A stretch of 6,837 nt of DNA from contig JADGCR010000122.1 in the NCBI GenBank assembly GCA_015228895.1, forward strand, positions 1-6,837, written 5' to 3'. This document shows positions 1-6,041 of the stretch, piece by piece. Under the pieces are notes generated by a model. That model was not told where the DNA came from. It did not search any database and saw nothing but the letters and a program-made list of their open reading frames with translations. Positions within the stretch are counted from its first letter, which is position 1, and every line of letters starts with the position of its first letter. A program made the position numbers and the translations under genes. The DNA comes from Magnetococcales bacterium. GTDB lineage: Bacteria > Pseudomonadota > Magnetococcia > Magnetococcales > Magnetaquicoccaceae.

Positions 1-1
1 C

Positions 2-1078
2 GAAACCATCCGCGCCCAGTCGGACGCCATGGTGGAGGAACCCATCGAGAACTTTCTCTCCCTGGACCTGCTGCGCCTGGATGTGGGCTATGGGCTGATC
101 TCGCTGGTGGATGAGAGTCAGCAGGGCACCCTGCTGGACAAGATCCGTTCCATCCGCAAGCAGTTCGCCGGGGACATGGGCTTCGTGGTGCCGCCGATCC
201 ACATCAAGGACAACCTGCAGTACCGGCCCGGTGAATACGGTTTCATGATCCGGGGGGTGGAAGTGGGTCGCGGGGAGCTCAAGACCGCCCATTTCCTGGC
301 CATGGAGGGCGGCGCCGTCACCGGACGGATCGAGGGGACCCCCACGGTGGAACCCGCTTTCGGGCTGCCCGCTTTGTGGATCTCTCCCAACGACCGGGAA
401 CGGGCGGAGATGATGGGGTATACCGTGGTGGATCCGGCCACGGTGCTGGCGACCCACATCACGGAACTGATTCACAACCACGCCCACGAGATGCTGAACC
501 GCCAGGAGGTGCAGAACCTGCTGGATCTGACCGCCAAGACCCAGCCCAAGCTGGTGGAGGAGCTGATTCCCCACGTGATCACCCTGGGAACCTTGCAGAA
601 GGTGTTGCAGGGCCTGCTGCGGGAACGGGTCTCGGTGCGCGACATGAGCACGATCCTGGAGACGATTTCCGACTATGCCCGGGTGGTCAAGCAGCCCGCC
701 CAACTGGTGGAGTTGACCCGTCAATCCCTCGCCCGCTCCCTGGTGACCCGCTATCTGGACGAGGAGGGGCGTCTCTCCGCGTTGATCCTCGGAGCGGACG
801 CGGAAAATCTGGTGAACGAGGCCATCGTGGATGGGGAGTATGGTTCCTATCTCTCTTTGGCGCCTCGCGCGGCGGGTTTGCTGATGGTGCGCATCCGGGA
901 TTCCGTGGATCGGATCGCCTCCCAGGTGCAGCAGCCGGTGATCATCACCGGGGCGCGGGCGCGGCCCTTCTTCAAACAGGCCGCGGAAGCGGTGATGCCT
1001 CATTTGGCGGTGCTGTCGCAAAATGAGATCCCCACCAACATTCCCGTACATTCGTTAGGCACGGTAACGCTCTCGTAA
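2..1078 (+). CDS. flhA: Flagellar biosynthesis protein FlhA, C-terminal cytoplasmic part (5' end outside window)
   Basis: FlhA is the inner-membrane export-gate protein of the flagellar type III secretion system; its cytoplasmic domain docks chaperone-substrate complexes and helps set export order. The reading frame is open from the left edge, so the ATG at 29 is internal. The 358 residues visible are about half of a usual FlhA (near 690). The N-terminal membrane segments are missing only because of the window edge. Recognisable family blocks are the EPIENFLSLDLLRLDVGYGL stretch near fragment residues 12-31, the HIKDNLQ/RPGEYGF region, MLNRQEVQNLLD around residue 167 and RERVSVRDMSTILE around residue 208. 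No frameshift or internal stop is seen. It ends at TAA 1076-1078, 41 bases before flhF, as in many proteobacterial flhA-flhF-flhG-fliA clusters, which suggests read-through into flhF. Family assignment is very secure. Confidence 0.97.
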   Translation, partial: ETIRAQSDAMVEEPIENFLSLDLLRLDVGYGLISLVDESQQGTLLDKIRSIRKQFAGDMGFVVPPIHIKDNLQYRPGEYGFMIRGVEVGRGELKTAHFLAMEGGAVTGRIEGTPTVEPAFGLPALWISPNDRERAEMMGYTVVDPATVLATHITELIHNHAHEMLNRQEVQNLLDLTAKTQPKLVEELIPHVITLGTLQKVLQGLLRERVSVRDMSTILETISDYARVVKQPAQLVELTRQSLARSLVTRYLDEEGRLSALILGADAENLVNEAIVDGEYGSYLSLAPRAAGLLMVRIRDSVDRIASQVQQPVIITGARARPFFKQAAEAVMPHLAVLSQNEIPTNIPVHSLGTVTLS

Positions 1079-1099
1079 AGGGGGCGCGGCATTAAAACA

Positions 1100-1113
1100 G
1101 TCAAGGATTTGAC
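1100..1113 (+). promoter_or_regulatory. Short inverted repeat containing the flhF Shine-Dalgarno
   Basis: GTCAA-GGAT-TTGAC is a perfect 5-base inverted repeat with a 4-base loop, in the 41-base gap between flhA and flhF. The only good ribosome-binding sequence for flhF, AAGGA at 1103-1107, straddles the left arm and the loop. In the mRNA this could form a small hairpin that affects ribosome access, or the symmetry could be chance. The stem is short and AT-rich, so any effect would be modest. Confidence 0.3.
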
Positions 1114-1119
1114 CGTATC

Positions 1120-2349
1120 ATGAACATTTCCAAATTTCAGGCGCGGGACATGCGCGAGGCGCTCCAGATCGTCAAGGAGCAGTTGGGAGCGGACGCGGTG
1201 ATTCTCTCCACCCGCAGCATCCGGGAGAAGGGCGCGGGAGGGTTGACCCTGGGCAAGACCATGATCGAGGTGACCGCCTGCCCCAGTCCGGCGGCCCAGG
1301 GCGGGGCGCCGATGCACTCTGCCCCCCCCGCGCCCCCCACGGGCCGGTTTTCGGCGGTGGTGGACGATCCGGTGGAGCGACCGGTTTTCGATGCGAAAGC
1401 CCGCAACACCGAACCCCGTTCCAGGAGCGAACCCGCCAGCGTGGCGCCGGGGGGTGGAACCCGTTCCGCCTCTTCCCCGCGGGAGCCTCCCGTCAGACAG
1501 GAACCGCAGGATGCGTTTCAGGAGGCCGCGATGACCTCCATCGGCGAGCTGCCCCCGGATTATCCGGTGGTCGGCGACGCCTCCGGCCTGGATTTGCAGG
1601 CCAAGCGCCACTATGGAATGCTGCTGATGCACGGGGTGGAGGAGCCCATCGCCCGCAAGATCGCCATGATGGATCAATCCGGCAAGGAACGGGGTCTGGA
1701 TGTGGCCTTCACCCGCACCTTGAAGTTCCGCGATCCCTTGGATGGCAAGTCCCGGGTGATCGTCCTGGTGGGGCCGACGGGTGTTGGCAAAACCACCACC
1801 CTGGCCAAACTCGCGGCGGACCTGATCCTGAATCGTCAACGTTCCGTGGGCATGATCACCCTGGATACCTTCCGGGTGGGGGCCGTGGCCCAGTTGGAAA
1901 CCTATGCCAAGCTGTTGCAGGTGCGGCTGGTGGTGGCGCGTACCCTGTCGGAGGTCAAGGCTGGGCTGCACTCGTTGAACCGTTGCGATTCCGTGCTGGT
2001 GGATACCGTGGGGTCGAGTCCCTACAACCGGCGTCAGGTCAATACCACGGCGGGTCTGCTGCCCATCATGGGGGACGATCGGGAGGTGATCCTGACCATG
2101 GCCGCCAATGTGCGCGAAACCGAACAACAGGCGATCTTCCGGCGTTTCTCCATCCTCAAGCCCACCGGCCTGATCTTCACCAAACTGGACGAGACCGTGA
2201 CCTATGGCGGCATCCTGAACGTGGCGGTGCGGGCCGGATTGCCTCTGACCATGTATACCGACGGGCAGCGGGTGCCGGAGAATCTGGGGTGGATGTCCCC
2301 CAAGACCATGGCCCGCTGGTTTCTGGAAGAACGGGATTTGGATCAATGA
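1120..2349 (+). CDS. flhF: Flagellar biosynthesis GTPase FlhF (SRP-type)
   Basis: FlhF is a signal-recognition-particle-type GTPase that marks the cell pole as the flagellar assembly site and works with FlhG, which stimulates its GTPase. The 409-residue product shows the usual three parts: an N-terminal B domain (about residues 1-45, with REALQIVKEQLGADAVILST), a low-complexity Pro/Ala/Ser/Arg-rich linker (about 50-150), and an NG GTPase domain. GTPase motifs are all present: G1 GPTGVGKTT at 218-226, DTFRVGA at 249-255, G3 DTVGSS at 295-300 (DTVG instead of the DTAG of other SRP GTPases is, as I recall, common in proteobacterial FlhF), and G4 TKLD at 354-357. The conserved YGGILN and GQRVPENL blocks close the protein. 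The ATG at 1120 is chosen because it places the MNISKFQARDM N-terminus as in the family; AAGGA at 1103-1107 lies 12 bases upstream, slightly far. The linker includes a C8 run (1322-1329). Confidence 0.96.
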   Translation: MNISKFQARDMREALQIVKEQLGADAVILSTRSIREKGAGGLTLGKTMIEVTACPSPAAQGGAPMHSAPPAPPTGRFSAVVDDPVERPVFDAKARNTEPRSRSEPASVAPGGGTRSASSPREPPVRQEPQDAFQEAAMTSIGELPPDYPVVGDASGLDLQAKRHYGMLLMHGVEEPIARKIAMMDQSGKERGLDVAFTRTLKFRDPLDGKSRVIVLVGPTGVGKTTTLAKLAADLILNRQRSVGMITLDTFRVGAVAQLETYAKLLQVRLVVARTLSEVKAGLHSLNRCDSVLVDTVGSSPYNRRQVNTTAGLLPIMGDDREVILTMAANVRETEQQAIFRRFSILKPTGLIFTKLDETVTYGGILNVAVRAGLPLTMYTDGQRVPENLGWMSPKTMARWFLEERDLDQ

Positions 2350-2369
2350 CGCTTTTTGCCGGAATGATT

Positions 2370-2385
2370 TGGAACAGGTATTGCA
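2370..2385 (+). promoter_or_regulatory. Candidate sigma-54 promoter (-24/-12) upstream of flhG
   Basis: TGGAACAGGTATTGCA matches the sigma-54 consensus TGGCACG-N4-TTGCA with the invariant GG and GC exactly spaced (GG at 2371-2372, GC at 2383-2384). The mismatches are A for C at position 4 and A for G at position 7. It lies in the only long gap within the flhF-to-FliK block, with a predicted start near 2396 and a leader of about 73 bases to flhG. Sigma-54 with FlrC/FleR-type activators drives mid-level flagellar genes in many polar-flagellated bacteria, so this would allow flhG-fliA expression independent of flhF. No activator site was recognised. Confidence 0.5.
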
Positions 2386-2386
2386 T

Positions 2387-2402
2387 GTAACATTGACGTT
2401 AC
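2387..2402. repeat. Inverted repeat at the predicted flhG transcription start
   Basis: GTAAC-ATTGAC-GTTAC is a perfect 5-base inverted repeat with a 6-base centre, directly after the sigma-54-like site and spanning its predicted start near 2396. A T6 run follows at 2407-2412, four bases after the right arm. It could be a protein-binding site or a weak, AT-rich hairpin; the stem is too weak to call a terminator with confidence. Confidence 0.25.
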
Positions 2403-2468
2403 CAACTTTTTTGATCCGTGCTTATCCGGCGGATCCCGATGACGGGGTTGCGGGGCAGCGGGGGAGTT

Positions 2469-3416
2469 ATGATTAAGGATCTGGACAATCAAGTAGCCAC
2501 ATTGAAGGAATTGGTGCGTCGCACGGCCACTGCCCCCGCTGGTGGGCCATACACTCCTGCGAATCCCCAGAATGAACTCTCCCAGCGGCGCGTTCCCCAC
2601 ACCCTGGCCATCACCAGCGGCAAGGGTGGGGTGGGCAAGACCCTGGTGACGGTCAACCTCGCCATTCAGTTCGCCCGGCAGGGACTCAAGGTGCTGCTGA
2701 TCGACGCGGACCTGGGACTGGCCAATATCGACGTGGTGCTGGGGATGAAAACCCCGGAATACACCATCCAGGACGTGCTGGAAGGGAACCTGACCCTGGA
2801 CCAGGTGGCGGTGGTGGGACCGGAAGGGATCACGGTGCTGCCCGCCGCCTCCGGCGTGGCGGGACTCTCCAACCTGACCGAGGAGCAGAAGCTCGCCCTG
2901 ATGGACCACATCGACAACTGGAACGCGGATTTCGATGTGGTGCTGGTGGATACCGGCGCGGGTATTTCCGAGAACGTGCGGTTTTTTGTCCTGGCGGTGG
3001 AGCGGATCATGATCGTCGCCACCCCGGACCCCACCAGCGTGACGGACGCCTATGCCCTGATGAAGGTGCTGTTCCTGAACCATCGCGCCTCCCATTTCGA
3101 TCTGGTGGTCAACCAGGTGCGGGACGAAAGCGAGGCCAAGGATGTCTATCGCACCCTGTCCCAGGTGGCGGACAAGTTTCTCAACGTCGGTTTGAACTAT
3201 GTCGGTTTCATCCTGGAGGATGCCCAGCTGGCCCAGTCGGTGCGTTTGAAGAGACCCCTTTCGGCCGCCTTGCCCGACTCCCTGGCCGCCAAGGCGTTTG
3301 GCAGGCTCTCGGAAAGTCTGTTGCGTCTGTGGCGGGAAAAACGGCATGAGGAAGGTCGCATGCTTTTCTTCTGGAGGAGGCTGTTGAAAGATTCTCTGCA
3401 GCAGTCCGAGTCATGA
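2469..3416 (+). CDS. flhG: MinD-like ATPase FlhG (flagellar number regulator; also FleN/YlxH)
   Basis: FlhG is a MinD/ParA-type ATPase that limits flagellar number and stimulates the FlhF GTPase; in Pseudomonas and Vibrio its counterpart also restrains the flagellar master activator. The 315-residue product has the deviant Walker A motif KGGVGKT at residues 52-58 (preceded by ITSG), DADLGLANID at 79-88, and the switch II motif VDTGAG at about 160-165. The C-terminus (GRMLFFWRRLLKDSL) looks like an amphipathic MinD-type membrane-targeting helix. I chose ATG 2469 because it begins with MIKDLDNQVATLKELVRR, which resembles the N-terminal DQA..L..L FlhF-activating helix of the family. In-frame alternatives are GTG 2418 and ATG 2439; the latter has GGCGGA 5 bases upstream, whereas GGGGAG before 2469 is only 2 bases from the start, so the start is less certain than the identity. 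The stop lies 14 bases before the fliA start. Confidence 0.95.
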   Translation: MIKDLDNQVATLKELVRRTATAPAGGPYTPANPQNELSQRRVPHTLAITSGKGGVGKTLVTVNLAIQFARQGLKVLLIDADLGLANIDVVLGMKTPEYTIQDVLEGNLTLDQVAVVGPEGITVLPAASGVAGLSNLTEEQKLALMDHIDNWNADFDVVLVDTGAGISENVRFFVLAVERIMIVATPDPTSVTDAYALMKVLFLNHRASHFDLVVNQVRDESEAKDVYRTLSQVADKFLNVGLNYVGFILEDAQLAQSVRLKRPLSAALPDSLAAKAFGRLSESLLRLWREKRHEEGRMLFFWRRLLKDSLQQSES

Positions 3417-3418
3417 TT

Positions 3419-3424
3419 GGAGGG
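3419..3424 (+). promoter_or_regulatory. Ribosome binding site deciding the fliA start
   Basis: GGAGGG lies 6 bases before ATG 3431 and is the strongest Shine-Dalgarno in the window. An in-frame ATG at 3413, overlapping the flhG stop as ATGA, would place this site inside the coding sequence and has no comparable site of its own, so 3431 is preferred. Confidence 0.75.
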
Positions 3425-3430
3425 ACCGCC

Positions 3431-4210
3431 ATGTCCAAAAGACCGGAAGTGGTCAAGGATCCCGCGGACAACGATCAAGGGAAAACCTGGGAGGGTTTGA
3501 CCCGCGATGAGGTCATTCTGAAATATGCGCCGATCGTCAAATATGTGGCCAACCGGATTTCCGTCAAGCTGCCCCAGTCGGTGGATATCGACGATCTGAT
3601 CCAGGTGGGGATTTTAGGCCTGATCGATGCGGTGACGAAGTTCGATCCCCACCGGGGGATCAAGTTCCAGACCTATGCGGAATTCCGCATTCGCGGGGCC
3701 ATCATCGATGAATTGCGTTCCATGGACTGGGTGCCCCGCGCGGTGCGGCAGACCGCGACCCAGATCCAGGAGACCTATCTGCAACTGGAAGGCGCCCAGG
3801 GCAAGCCGGTGGAAGACGAGGAGGTGGCGGCCCATCTGGGCATGACCCTGAACGAGTTCTACCGCAATCTGGACGCGGTGCGTGGCATCTCCATTCTCTC
3901 CTTCGACGATCTGCGCCCCTCCATGGAAGAGGAGGAGTGGGATGTCCTGGAGATGCTGGCCGATCCGGACATCGTGGACCCGGTAGACAGCATCGGATTG
4001 AATCAATTGCGTTATTCCCTGTCCGAGGCCATCACCGCACTGCCGGAAAAGGAACGGTTGGTGGTCAGTCTGTATTATTTCGAAGAGTTGACCATGAGTG
4101 AAATCGGGGAAGTGCTTGGTTTGACCGAATCGCGGATCTCTCAGTTGCACAGCAAGGCCGCCATGCGCATGCGGGCCAAAATGCGCCGGGTATTGGGGAG
4201 ACTGACATGA
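3431..4210 (+). CDS. fliA: Flagellar sigma factor FliA (sigma-28)
   Basis: FliA directs RNA polymerase to late flagellar and chemotaxis promoters and is held inactive by anti-sigma factor FlgM until the hook is complete. The 259-residue product has the compact group 3 sigma layout. Region 2 runs over about residues 31-103, with DDLIQVGILGLIDAVTKFD from residue 54 and the tail of the core/-10-binding region FRIRGAIIDELRSMDWVPR, whose Trp is residue 100. Region 3 covers about 112-175 (a three-helix bundle with VEDEEVAAHLGM). Region 4 includes a helix-turn-helix LTMSEIGEVLGLTESRISQLH from residue 220. No region 1.1 is present, as expected. The gene sits 14 bases after flhG and overlaps the next gene by 4 bases (ATGA at 4207-4210), indicating co-transcription and probable translational coupling. 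An in-frame ATG at 3413 would add six residues. Length and motifs are normal for the family. Confidence 0.97.
   Translation: MSKRPEVVKDPADNDQGKTWEGLTRDEVILKYAPIVKYVANRISVKLPQSVDIDDLIQVGILGLIDAVTKFDPHRGIKFQTYAEFRIRGAIIDELRSMDWVPRAVRQTATQIQETYLQLEGAQGKPVEDEEVAAHLGMTLNEFYRNLDAVRGISILSFDDLRPSMEEEEWDVLEMLADPDIVDPVDSIGLNQLRYSLSEAITALPEKERLVVSLYYFEELTMSEIGEVLGLTESRISQLHSKAAMRMRAKMRRVLGRLT
4195..4200 (+). promoter_or_regulatory. Ribosome binding site inside the fliA 3' end for the next gene
   Basis: GGGGAG within the last codons of fliA lies 6 bases before the ATG at 4207. Together with the ATGA stop/start overlap, it supports translation of the small downstream gene coupled to fliA. Confidence 0.6.
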
Positions 4211-4680
4211 CCATCTGGAATCTGTTGGTTGTGCTGTGTTTCGTGGCGCTCTATCTGGCGGTTTCCCTGGTCTTTTTGCAGGTGCAGAAGCTGCGCGAGG
4301 AGTTGAAGGTCGCCCGGTCGGAACCGGATGTGGAGCCCATGGACCCTTCCGAGTATGTGGCGGTGGTGCGCCGGGAGATCGCCGGACTGGAGGAGCGTTT
4401 CGACTCCTCCCTGCAAGCCATTCCGGAGCAGTTGCGCAAGGAGTTGCAGAGCATCCAGGCCGACATGCGGTTTCTGGTGCGTCCCGGTTCCGGCGGCACC
4501 TTGTCCAAGGTGTCGGAGAATACCGGCGGGCAACCCGGCATGTCCGACGCCTATCGGGAGGCCCGTCTGCTGCTGGCCAATGGCGTGGACGAGGAACGGG
4601 TGGTCTCCGAGACCGGTCTGGCGGTGGAGGAGGTCAGTCTGTTGAAACGGATCAGCCGGAACCAAGAAGAGTACTCCTGA
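4207..4680 (+). CDS. Small membrane-anchored coiled-coil protein, DUF2802/DUF6115-like
   Basis: No function can be named with confidence. The 157-residue product begins with one hydrophobic segment (about residues 3-25, WNLLVVLCFVALYLAVSLVF), likely a single membrane anchor with the rest in the cytoplasm. A charged, probably coiled-coil stretch follows (about 26-95, LREELKVARSE, VVRREIAGLEERF, LRKELQSIQADM), then a Gly/Ser-rich linker. The C-terminal segment (about 116-149, YREARLLLANGVDEERVVSETGLAVEEVSLLKRI) has helix-turn-helix-like spacing and resembles the C-terminal block of DUF2802 proteins, which occur near flhF-flhG-fliA and chemotaxis genes in Pseudomonas-type bacteria; DUF6115 of Firmicutes motility loci has a similar plan. 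The start is supported by GGGGAG 6 bases upstream and the overlap with fliA. Gene reality is firm; the family name is a moderate-confidence judgement from memory. A role in flagellar or chemotaxis function is inferred from position only. Confidence 0.75.
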   Translation: MTIWNLLVVLCFVALYLAVSLVFLQVQKLREELKVARSEPDVEPMDPSEYVAVVRREIAGLEERFDSSLQAIPEQLRKELQSIQADMRFLVRPGSGGTLSKVSENTGGQPGMSDAYREARLLLANGVDEERVVSETGLAVEEVSLLKRISRNQEEYS

Positions 4681-4699
4681 CCATCGGGCAAGACAGGCC

Positions 4700-5764
4700 A
4701 TGATCATTTCCGGCATGCTCTCCGGGCCTGGTGACACGGCCTCAGCCACCTCCCCCCCCGTTACCCCCCCCCCATTGATCGAAGGCAAGATCCTGGTTGG
4801 CCGTGTCAGCCAGGCGGGCCCGGATGGTCAGGGGATCGTCCGTTTTCCCAATGGCAGTGGATTTTCCTTTTCCGGTGGACAGGGGTTGCGTGTCGGGGAG
4901 CAGGTCACTCTGGAGGTGACCCGTCTGGTCCCGGAGGTGACTGTGCGTCTGGTGGGCAGCGAGTCCGGGGCGGCGGCCCAACTGGCCCAGTCGGCCACCA
5001 ACACCCTGATCCGGGCGCCCGATCTGCTGGGCAGTCTGCTCAAACAGGCCGGGGGCAGGGGAGCGGCCCTGGTCGCGGGCCGGGACGCGCTGTCCGGGGT
5101 GTTGCAGAAGGCGTTGCCCAATGTCTCCTTCGAGGGTTTGCTCAAGGGGGATGTGAGCGCCCTGGTGCGTCTGCTGGAGACGGGCACCCGGCAGGAGGTG
5201 CTGGAGGCGGTGCACGGGTTGCGCCGGGCGGCGGACTCGTTGCGTTTCGATGCTCCGGTCACGGGTCGGGAGGATGCGGCGGAGTTGACCGGGGCGCGGG
5301 TGAATCTGCAACGGTTGGGTGATCTGTTGACCTTGCAGCATGTTCTGCCCCAGGTGACCCCCCAGGAGGATGGGGGGGCGCTGCTGGGGTATCGTCTTTT
5401 CTGGATGCACGAGGGTGGGCTGGGGGAGGCCATCTGGCGTGAGGAGCGGGAGAAGAGACGGCAGGAGCGCAAATCGGGTCGGGAGCGGATGGTTTCGGTG
5501 CTGCTTTCGTTGAACATGACCCGTCTGGGTCTGGTGCAGGCCCGTCTGTCCCATGGCGATGGTCTGTTGCGGGTAGGTCTCGCCGCCCGCGACGACGCCG
5601 CCCTGGTGGCGCTGCGCGGGGGTGTCGGGGCGTTGCGGCAGCACCTGTTGGCCGCCGGACTCCCTTTGCACACCCTGGATCTCTCCAAACTGGGGGAGGG
5701 GGAGATGCAGGCCGAACGGATGCGCGCCCTGGGGTTGGAAAGCGGGTTCGCCACGGAGGTTTGA
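4700..5764 (+). CDS. FliK-like flagellar hook-length control protein
   Basis: FliK-type proteins are exported molecular rulers that end hook growth by switching FlhA/FlhB export specificity. The assignment rests on the C-terminal domain, about residues 264-335: LLSLNMTRLGLVQARLSHGDGLLRVGLAAR, then a run ending in LRQHLLAAGLPLHTLDLS, has the LG-V--RL---G-L-V-----------LR--L---GL-L pattern of the FliK C-terminal (Flg_hook) domain. After a Pro/Thr/Ser N-terminus, residues about 30-85 (ILVGRVSQ, VGEQVTLEVTRLVPEVTVRLV) look like a small beta domain also seen in some FliK-like proteins. The middle is Leu/Ala/Gly-rich and unassigned, and a basic stretch (REERE KRRQERKSGRER) precedes the C-terminal domain. 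At 354 residues it is within the FliK size range. ATG 4700 is 19 bases after the preceding stop with only a weak AGG upstream; ATG 4715 is an alternative. C8 and C10 runs lie at codons 18-25. It may be a second FliK paralog. Confidence 0.72.
   Translation: MIISGMLSGPGDTASATSPPVTPPPLIEGKILVGRVSQAGPDGQGIVRFPNGSGFSFSGGQGLRVGEQVTLEVTRLVPEVTVRLVGSESGAAAQLAQSATNTLIRAPDLLGSLLKQAGGRGAALVAGRDALSGVLQKALPNVSFEGLLKGDVSALVRLLETGTRQEVLEAVHGLRRAADSLRFDAPVTGREDAAELTGARVNLQRLGDLLTLQHVLPQVTPQEDGGALLGYRLFWMHEGGLGEAIWREEREKRRQERKSGRERMVSVLLSLNMTRLGLVQARLSHGDGLLRVGLAARDDAALVALRGGVGALRQHLLAAGLPLHTLDLSKLGEGEMQAERMRALGLESGFATEV
4752..4773 (+). repeat. Two poly-C tracts (C8 and C10) in the 5' coding part of the FliK-like gene
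   Basis: C8 at 4752-4759 and C10 at 4764-4773 are separated by GTTA and encode the SPPVTPPP segment, codons 18-25. Loss of one C from the C10 run brings TGA at 4776-4778 into frame at once; gain of one C gives a shifted frame in which I saw no early stop. Runs of this length are prone to slipped-strand change and also to sequencing-length error. Confidence 0.9.
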
Positions 5765-5798
5765 AACCGCGTCCGCAGCCCGCGCGCTGGCAAAGAAG

Positions 5799-5827
5799 TT
5801 GACTTTTTCCGCGCGTTCAGGCATCCT
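5799..5827 (+). promoter_or_regulatory. Weak candidate sigma-70 promoter upstream of xseA
   Basis: TTGACT at 5799-5804 is a 5-of-6 match to the -35 box. The best -10 at the ideal 17-base spacing is CATCCT at 5822-5827, only 3 of 6. A start near 5834 would give a leader of about 208 bases to xseA. The context, the first long gap after the flagellar genes, makes a promoter likely somewhere here, but this exact one is uncertain. Confidence 0.25.
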
Positions 5828-5841
5828 GCCCTGGCCACAAT

Positions 5842-5869
5842 TAACGTATTTCTCGAATCTGGCCGATGC
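5842..5869 (+). promoter_or_regulatory. Weak sigma-28 (FliA)-like promoter motif
   Basis: TAAC at 5842-5845 and GCCGATGC at 5862-5869 resemble the FliA consensus TAAA-N15-GCCGATAA, with a spacer of 16 and 6 of 8 matches in the -10 box. It points toward xseA and no flagellar gene follows within the window, so it may be a chance match. Confidence 0.18.
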
Positions 5870-6028
5870 GATGGGCGGGTCGGTGCATCCGTTACCCCAA
5901 TGAGGCCGATTGCCGGAACGATGTCCGTGTTCTGGACGAAACGTGTCGTTTTCAGCATCTCCGCGGTCCGGTGCCACAATCCTTGCAGGCCATATGTGTG
6001 GAGTTCCGGAAGATGCCTGTCAGAAACT

Positions 6029-6033
6029 GAGGA
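6029..6033 (+). promoter_or_regulatory. Ribosome binding site deciding the GTG start of xseA
   Basis: GAGGA lies 8 bases before GTG 6042, a normal spacing. The in-frame ATG 5994 has only a weak AGG upstream, so the GTG start is preferred. Confidence 0.65.
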
Positions 6034-6041
6034 TCGTCGCC

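Larger units (their letters stand above)
5765..6041. other. Intergenic gap between the flagellar block and xseA
   Basis: These 277 bases hold no gene that I can support: no tRNA fold, no strong ribosome site before a conserved short frame, and no clear GC-rich hairpin plus T-run terminator. There are weak promoter-like signals (5799-5827 and 5842-5869), an imperfect 7-base stem (5913-5919 with 5929-5935, one G-T pair) and a 5-base AT-rich hairpin (5939-5943 with 5947-5951). An in-frame ATG at 5994 could extend xseA by 16 codons, but the added residues do not look like the family N-terminus. Confidence 0.6.

Noticed and set aside
1000..2346. Long minus-strand open frame of 448 codons opposite flhF
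   Set aside because: It lies opposite a firmly identified gene; the His/Gly/Gln-rich translation is typical of the antisense of GC-rich codons and shows no domain.
2387..2412. Possible intrinsic terminator (GTAAC/GTTAC stem then T6) between flhF and flhG
   Set aside because: The stem is only 5 bases and AT-rich, with 4 bases between stem and T-run; better read as an inverted repeat near a promoter start.
2418..2468. N-terminal extension of FlhG from GTG 2418
   Set aside because: The extra 17 residues do not resemble the family, whose conserved N-terminal helix starts at ATG 2469; the extension would also sit in the likely promoter leader.
5788..5802. Sigma-54-like TGGCAAAGAAGTTGA in the gap before xseA
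   Set aside because: The -24 half is good and the spacing fits, but the invariant GC of the -12 element is GA.
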